From: Polaribacter pectinis | GTDB lineage: Bacteria > Bacteroidota > Bacteroidia > Flavobacteriales > Flavobacteriaceae | Reading direction: 5' to 3' | DNA length: 64,000 nucleotides | Assembly (NCBI RefSeq): GCF_014352875.1 | Contig: NZ_CP060695.1 | Location: forward strand, 1,581,501-1,645,500 | Shown here: piece after piece, positions 61,107 to 64,000 of the stretch | How the letters are laid out: each line of letters starts with the position of its first letter | How positions within the stretch are numbered: the first letter of the stretch is position 1 | Translations under genes and position numbers: made by a program | The notes under the pieces: model-generated | Seen by the model: the letters and a program-made list of their open reading frames with translations, nothing else | Databases searched by the model: none | Told to the model about the DNA's origin: nothing

Positions 61107-61165
61107 TAAAAATTATAACATACATAGTTTTTAGTATTATTTATTTAATACTATCATTTTTGTAA
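61103..61165 (+). CDS. Possible 20-residue membrane peptide
   Basis: ATG at 61103 shares ATGA with the preceding stop, a classic translational coupling point, and opens a 20-residue frame that is hydrophobic throughout (IITYIVFSIIYLILSFL). AT-rich DNA makes such frames common by chance, so this is tentative. Confidence 0.3.
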   Translation: MIKIITYIVFSIIYLILSFL

Positions 61166-61201
61166 ACTCAAGTAAACGTTTACAACTAGTAAATAAACAA
61201 A

Positions 61202-61372
61202 ATGGCAAAGAAAAAAGCTTTCGCGTTGCGAGTTAATGAAGATATGATAAAGGCAATTGAAAAATGGGCTGCAGACGAATTTCGTTCTACTAACGGACAA
61301 ATAGAATGGATGTTAATGCAGGCTTTAAAAGATGCTAAAAGAGAACCCAAAAAGAAAGATAACCAATCTTAA
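61202..61372 (+). CDS. Arc-like ribbon-helix-helix DNA-binding protein
   Basis: A 56-residue protein. KKAFALRVNEDMIKAIEKWA, then DEFRSTNGQIEWMLMQALKD, match the beta strand, helix 1 and helix 2 of a ribbon-helix-helix dimer of the Arc/MetJ class. The basic tail KREPKKKDNQS may contact DNA. It follows the SPFH cluster after a 37-bp gap and could regulate it. Well-formed terminator directly after. Confidence 0.82.
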   Translation: MAKKKAFALRVNEDMIKAIEKWAADEFRSTNGQIEWMLMQALKDAKREPKKKDNQS

Positions 61373-61406
61373 TAGTACTATAAAATTAAAACAAAACTGT
61401 TAAAAT

Positions 61407-61437
61407 AAACGCTCAATATATATTGAGCGTTTTCTAT
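61407..61437 (+). terminator. Terminator after the RHH gene
   Basis: AAACGCTCAATA pairs with TATTGAGCGTTT, followed by TTCTATTTT. Confidence 0.85.
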
Positions 61438-61482
61438 TTTGTATCTTGTTCATTATTATTTAAAACCAACAAACTTACACCA

Positions 61483-64000
61483 ATGAAAAAATTAATTACA
61501 CTACTTTTTTTATGCACCACTTCTCTACTCTTTTCTCAAGAATTTTCTATGGATTTGGTAAAAAACATGAAACCTAGAAATATTGGTCCTGGAGGAATGT
61601 CTGGGCGTGTAACTTCTATAGATGTTGTAGAAGATAATCCTGAAATAATGTATGTTGGAACTGCTTCTGGCGGAATATGGAAATCTACTTCTGGTGGAAT
61701 TAAATGGGAACCTATTTTCGAAAATGAACTAACGGCTTCTATTGGTGCAGTAGCAATTCAGCAATCGAACCCAAGTGTAATTTGGGCAGGAACTGGAGAA
61801 GGAAACCCAAGAAATAGTTTAAATGGTGGTTTCGGAATCTACAAATCTTTAGATGCTGGAAAAACCTGGAAAGCAATGGGTTTAGAAAAAACAAGACACA
61901 TTCATAGAGTTATTATAGACCCTGCCAACCCAGAAGTGGTTTATGTTGGCGCAATTGGTTCTCCTTGGGGAGAACATAAAGAGCGTGGAGTTTACAAAAC
62001 TATTGACGGTGGAAAAACTTGGAAACAAATCCTATTTACAAATATTAGATCTGGCGCTGCAGATTTAATTATGGATCCCAAAAACCCCAATAAAATTATA
62101 GCTGCAATGTGGGAACACAAAAGAGATCCTTGGTTTTTTAAATCTGGTGGCGAAGGAAGTGGCCTTTATATAACACATGATGGTGGAAATAATTGGAAAA
62201 AAATTACTGAAAAAGAAGGTTTTCCAGAAGGAGATTTAGGTAGAATTGGTGTGGCAATTGCACCAAGTGAGCCAGATGTAATCTATGCATTAGTAGAGGC
62301 AAAGAAAAATGCATTATATAAAAGTGAAGATGGAGGTTTTACCTGGAAGAAAATTAACGATAAGCCAGGTATTGGAAATCGACCTTTTTATTATTCAGAA
62401 ATTTATGTAGACCCGCAAAATGAAAACAGATTGTATACGGTTTTTACTTATGTAAACGTTTCTCAAGATGGTGGAAAAAACTTTAAAGAATTAATGCCTG
62501 CTTATCGCGCAAATAATGGAGTTCATCCAGATCATCATGCTTGGTGGATTCACCCAAATAACGGTAAATTTATGATTGATGGAAATGATGGCGGATTAAA
62601 CATTACTAAAGATGGTGGAAAATCTTGGCGTTTTATTGGCAATATTCCTGTGGCGCAATTTTATCATATAAATGTTGATAATGAATTTCCTTATAATGTT
62701 TATGGTGGTATGCAAGATAATGGTTCTTGGAGAGGACCTGCTTATGTTTGGAGAGATCAAGGAATTAGAAATTCTTATTGGCAAGAAATTAGTTTTGGTG
62801 ATGGTTTTGATGTAGTTCCAGATAAAGACAATTCTAGATATGGTTGGTCCATGAGTCAACAAGGATCTGTTTTAAGATACGATTATATTACTGGTAATAA
62901 TTACTCAATAAAACCAACACATAAGGATCCTAATGTAAAATTGCGTTTCAACTGGAATGCCGCTATAAATATAGATCCTTTTGATAATAACACATTGTAT
63001 TTCGGAAGTCAGTTTGTACATAAATCAACTGATAAAGGATTAACTTGGACAGTTATTTCTCCAGATTTATCAACAAATAACCCAGAAAAATTAAAGCAAG
63101 CAGAAAGTGGCGGTTTAACAATGGATGCAACTGGTGCAGAAAATCATTGTACAGTTTTAGTTGTAGAACCTACCGTTTTAGAAAAAGACGTTTTATGGGT
63201 TGCAACAGATGATGGCCAGGTACATATTACTAAAAATGGTGGCGCAATTTGGACAAACGTTTCAAAAAACATAAAAGGGTTACCAGAATTCTCTTGGATC
63301 ACTCAAATAAAAGCATCCAATAAAAATAAAGGTGAAGCACTTTTAGTTGCAAATGATTACAGAAGATTTAACTATACACCTTACGCATATAGAACAAAAA
63401 ACTACGGAAAAACTTGGGAAAGAATTGTAGATGAAAACGATGTGCAAAGTTATACCTTGTGTATTATTGAAGATCCTATCAATAAAAACTTACTGTTTTT
63501 AGGAACTGATGATGGTCTGTACGTTTCAGTAAATGCAGGAGAAGAATGGACAAAATGGACAGAAGGTTTTCCTACTGTTCCTGTAAAAGATTTAGTAATT
63601 CAAGAAAGAGAACACGACTTGGTTATAGGAACTTTTGGACGTGCAGCTTGGGTTTTAGATGATATTCGCCCTTTAAGAGCATTGGCAAGTAACAATGTTT
63701 CTTCAAAAAAAATACACTTATTCGAACCTCCAACAGCTTATCAATCTGCAACACAACAGCCAACAGGAAGTAGGTTTGGTGCAGACGCAATGTATCAAGG
63801 AGAAAACAGAAAAAAAGGTGCACTAATTTCTTATTATATCGATAAACCAATTGATAAAAAGACAGAAAAAAATGTTAAGAAACAAGAATTAGAGAATGAT
63901 AAAAAGGATGAAAGTAAAATAAAATACGATTCTATTAAATTAGAAATTTTTGATGGAACTCGTCTAATTAGAACGCTTAAATTTAAGACACCTAAAGAAA
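61483..64000 (+). CDS. Exported BNR/sortilin-like beta-propeller protein, 3' end missing
   Basis: About 839 residues are visible and the frame is open to the window edge; the family is usually over 1000. Signal peptide KKLITLLFLCTTSLLFSQ. The body is a run of BNR/VPS10-type (sialidase-like) beta-propeller repeats with the Asp-box-like pattern SxDGGxTW: SLDAGKTWKAM, TIDGGKTWKQI, SEDGGFTWKKI, SQDGGKNFKEL, TKNGGAIWTNV. Often named 'glycosyl hydrolase' in databases, but catalytic residues of a sialidase cannot be established. A charged linker starts near residue 795 (DKKTEKNVKKQELENDKKDE). Probably periplasmic or secreted. Confidence 0.85.
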   Translation, partial: MKKLITLLFLCTTSLLFSQEFSMDLVKNMKPRNIGPGGMSGRVTSIDVVEDNPEIMYVGTASGGIWKSTSGGIKWEPIFENELTASIGAVAIQQSNPSVIWAGTGEGNPRNSLNGGFGIYKSLDAGKTWKAMGLEKTRHIHRVIIDPANPEVVYVGAIGSPWGEHKERGVYKTIDGGKTWKQILFTNIRSGAADLIMDPKNPNKIIAAMWEHKRDPWFFKSGGEGSGLYITHDGGNNWKKITEKEGFPEGDLGRIGVAIAPSEPDVIYALVEAKKNALYKSEDGGFTWKKINDKPGIGNRPFYYSEIYVDPQNENRLYTVFTYVNVSQDGGKNFKELMPAYRANNGVHPDHHAWWIHPNNGKFMIDGNDGGLNITKDGGKSWRFIGNIPVAQFYHINVDNEFPYNVYGGMQDNGSWRGPAYVWRDQGIRNSYWQEISFGDGFDVVPDKDNSRYGWSMSQQGSVLRYDYITGNNYSIKPTHKDPNVKLRFNWNAAINIDPFDNNTLYFGSQFVHKSTDKGLTWTVISPDLSTNNPEKLKQAESGGLTMDATGAENHCTVLVVEPTVLEKDVLWVATDDGQVHITKNGGAIWTNVSKNIKGLPEFSWITQIKASNKNKGEALLVANDYRRFNYTPYAYRTKNYGKTWERIVDENDVQSYTLCIIEDPINKNLLFLGTDDGLYVSVNAGEEWTKWTEGFPTVPVKDLVIQEREHDLVIGTFGRAAWVLDDIRPLRALASNNVSSKKIHLFEPPTAYQSATQQPTGSRFGADAMYQGENRKKGALISYYIDKPIDKKTEKNVKKQELENDKKDESKIKYDSIKLEIFDGTRLIRTLKFKTPKE

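Noticed and set aside
1..64000. CRISPR arrays, tRNA or rRNA genes, insertion sequences, prophage or integrase genes
   Set aside because: I looked for repeat-spacer patterns, cloverleaf-like stretches with CCA-end motifs and transposase or integrase motifs, and found none I could support.

Overview
The window is AT-rich DNA from a marine-type Flavobacteriaceae chromosome, most like Polaribacter or a close relative. The evidence is the Bacteroidota-only lpxC/fabZ fusion, PorX and three proteins with type IX secretion (T9SS) C-terminal sorting signals, Bacteroidota -7 promoter boxes (TAnnTTTG), the scarcity of Shine-Dalgarno sequences, and codon use typical of the group. I see no rRNA, tRNA, CRISPR array, insertion sequence or prophage.

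Layout. 0-5 kb: minus-strand envelope operon (HD phosphohydrolase, lpxD, lpxC/fabZ, lpxA, efp running off the left end). 5-12 kb: porX, tsaE, an alanine dehydrogenase-like gene, small enzymes, trmH, a sirtuin and manA. 12-25 kb: a polysaccharide-type locus with a response-regulator/glycosyltransferase fusion, a decayed GT2 copy, a giant GT-C-like membrane protein, a GH5-like membrane-anchored hydrolase, a GT4 transferase, a flippase, a STAS protein and a TPR/beta-barrel outer-membrane protein. 25-28 kb: a DUF4114 T9SS cargo. 28-33 kb: a seven-gene signalling operon (receiver, H-NOX haem protein, PAS kinase, FIST protein, kinase, Hpt, LytTR regulator). 33-45 kb: ribosomal proteins rpsF-rpsR-rplI, a sterol desaturase-like gene, alanine dehydrogenase, an ECF sigma module, mqo and priA. 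45-64 kb: an FG-GAP T9SS protein, lon, a second ECF sigma module with secreted repeat proteins, a GlmU-like protein, thioredoxin-fold proteins, S1/P1 nuclease, an SPFH protein, small genes, and a BNR/sortilin-like protein running off the right end.

The most notable observation is a shared promoter design. Five minus-strand promoters carry a box related to AGTATAGWCGAA on the + strand, always 47-48 bp upstream of a -7-like element. At three of them the box is repeated about 21-22 bp away, the spacing expected of LytTR regulators. The five promoters drive the signalling operon itself, the DUF4114 cargo, the STAS-flippase operon, the GT4 gene, and the REC-GT2/manA operon. I infer a haem (NO or redox) sensing phosphorelay that ends in the LytTR protein, regulates itself and controls a surface polysaccharide locus. 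The motif and spacing are visible in the sequence; the regulator, ligand and polymer are inference.

Other points of interest are priA apparently starting at a non-ATG codon, a composite intergenic repeat that directly abuts two stop codons, a 46-bp perfect palindrome, promoters that sit directly on the start codons of tsaE and trmH, and a sirtuin that lacks most of its zinc-site cysteines.
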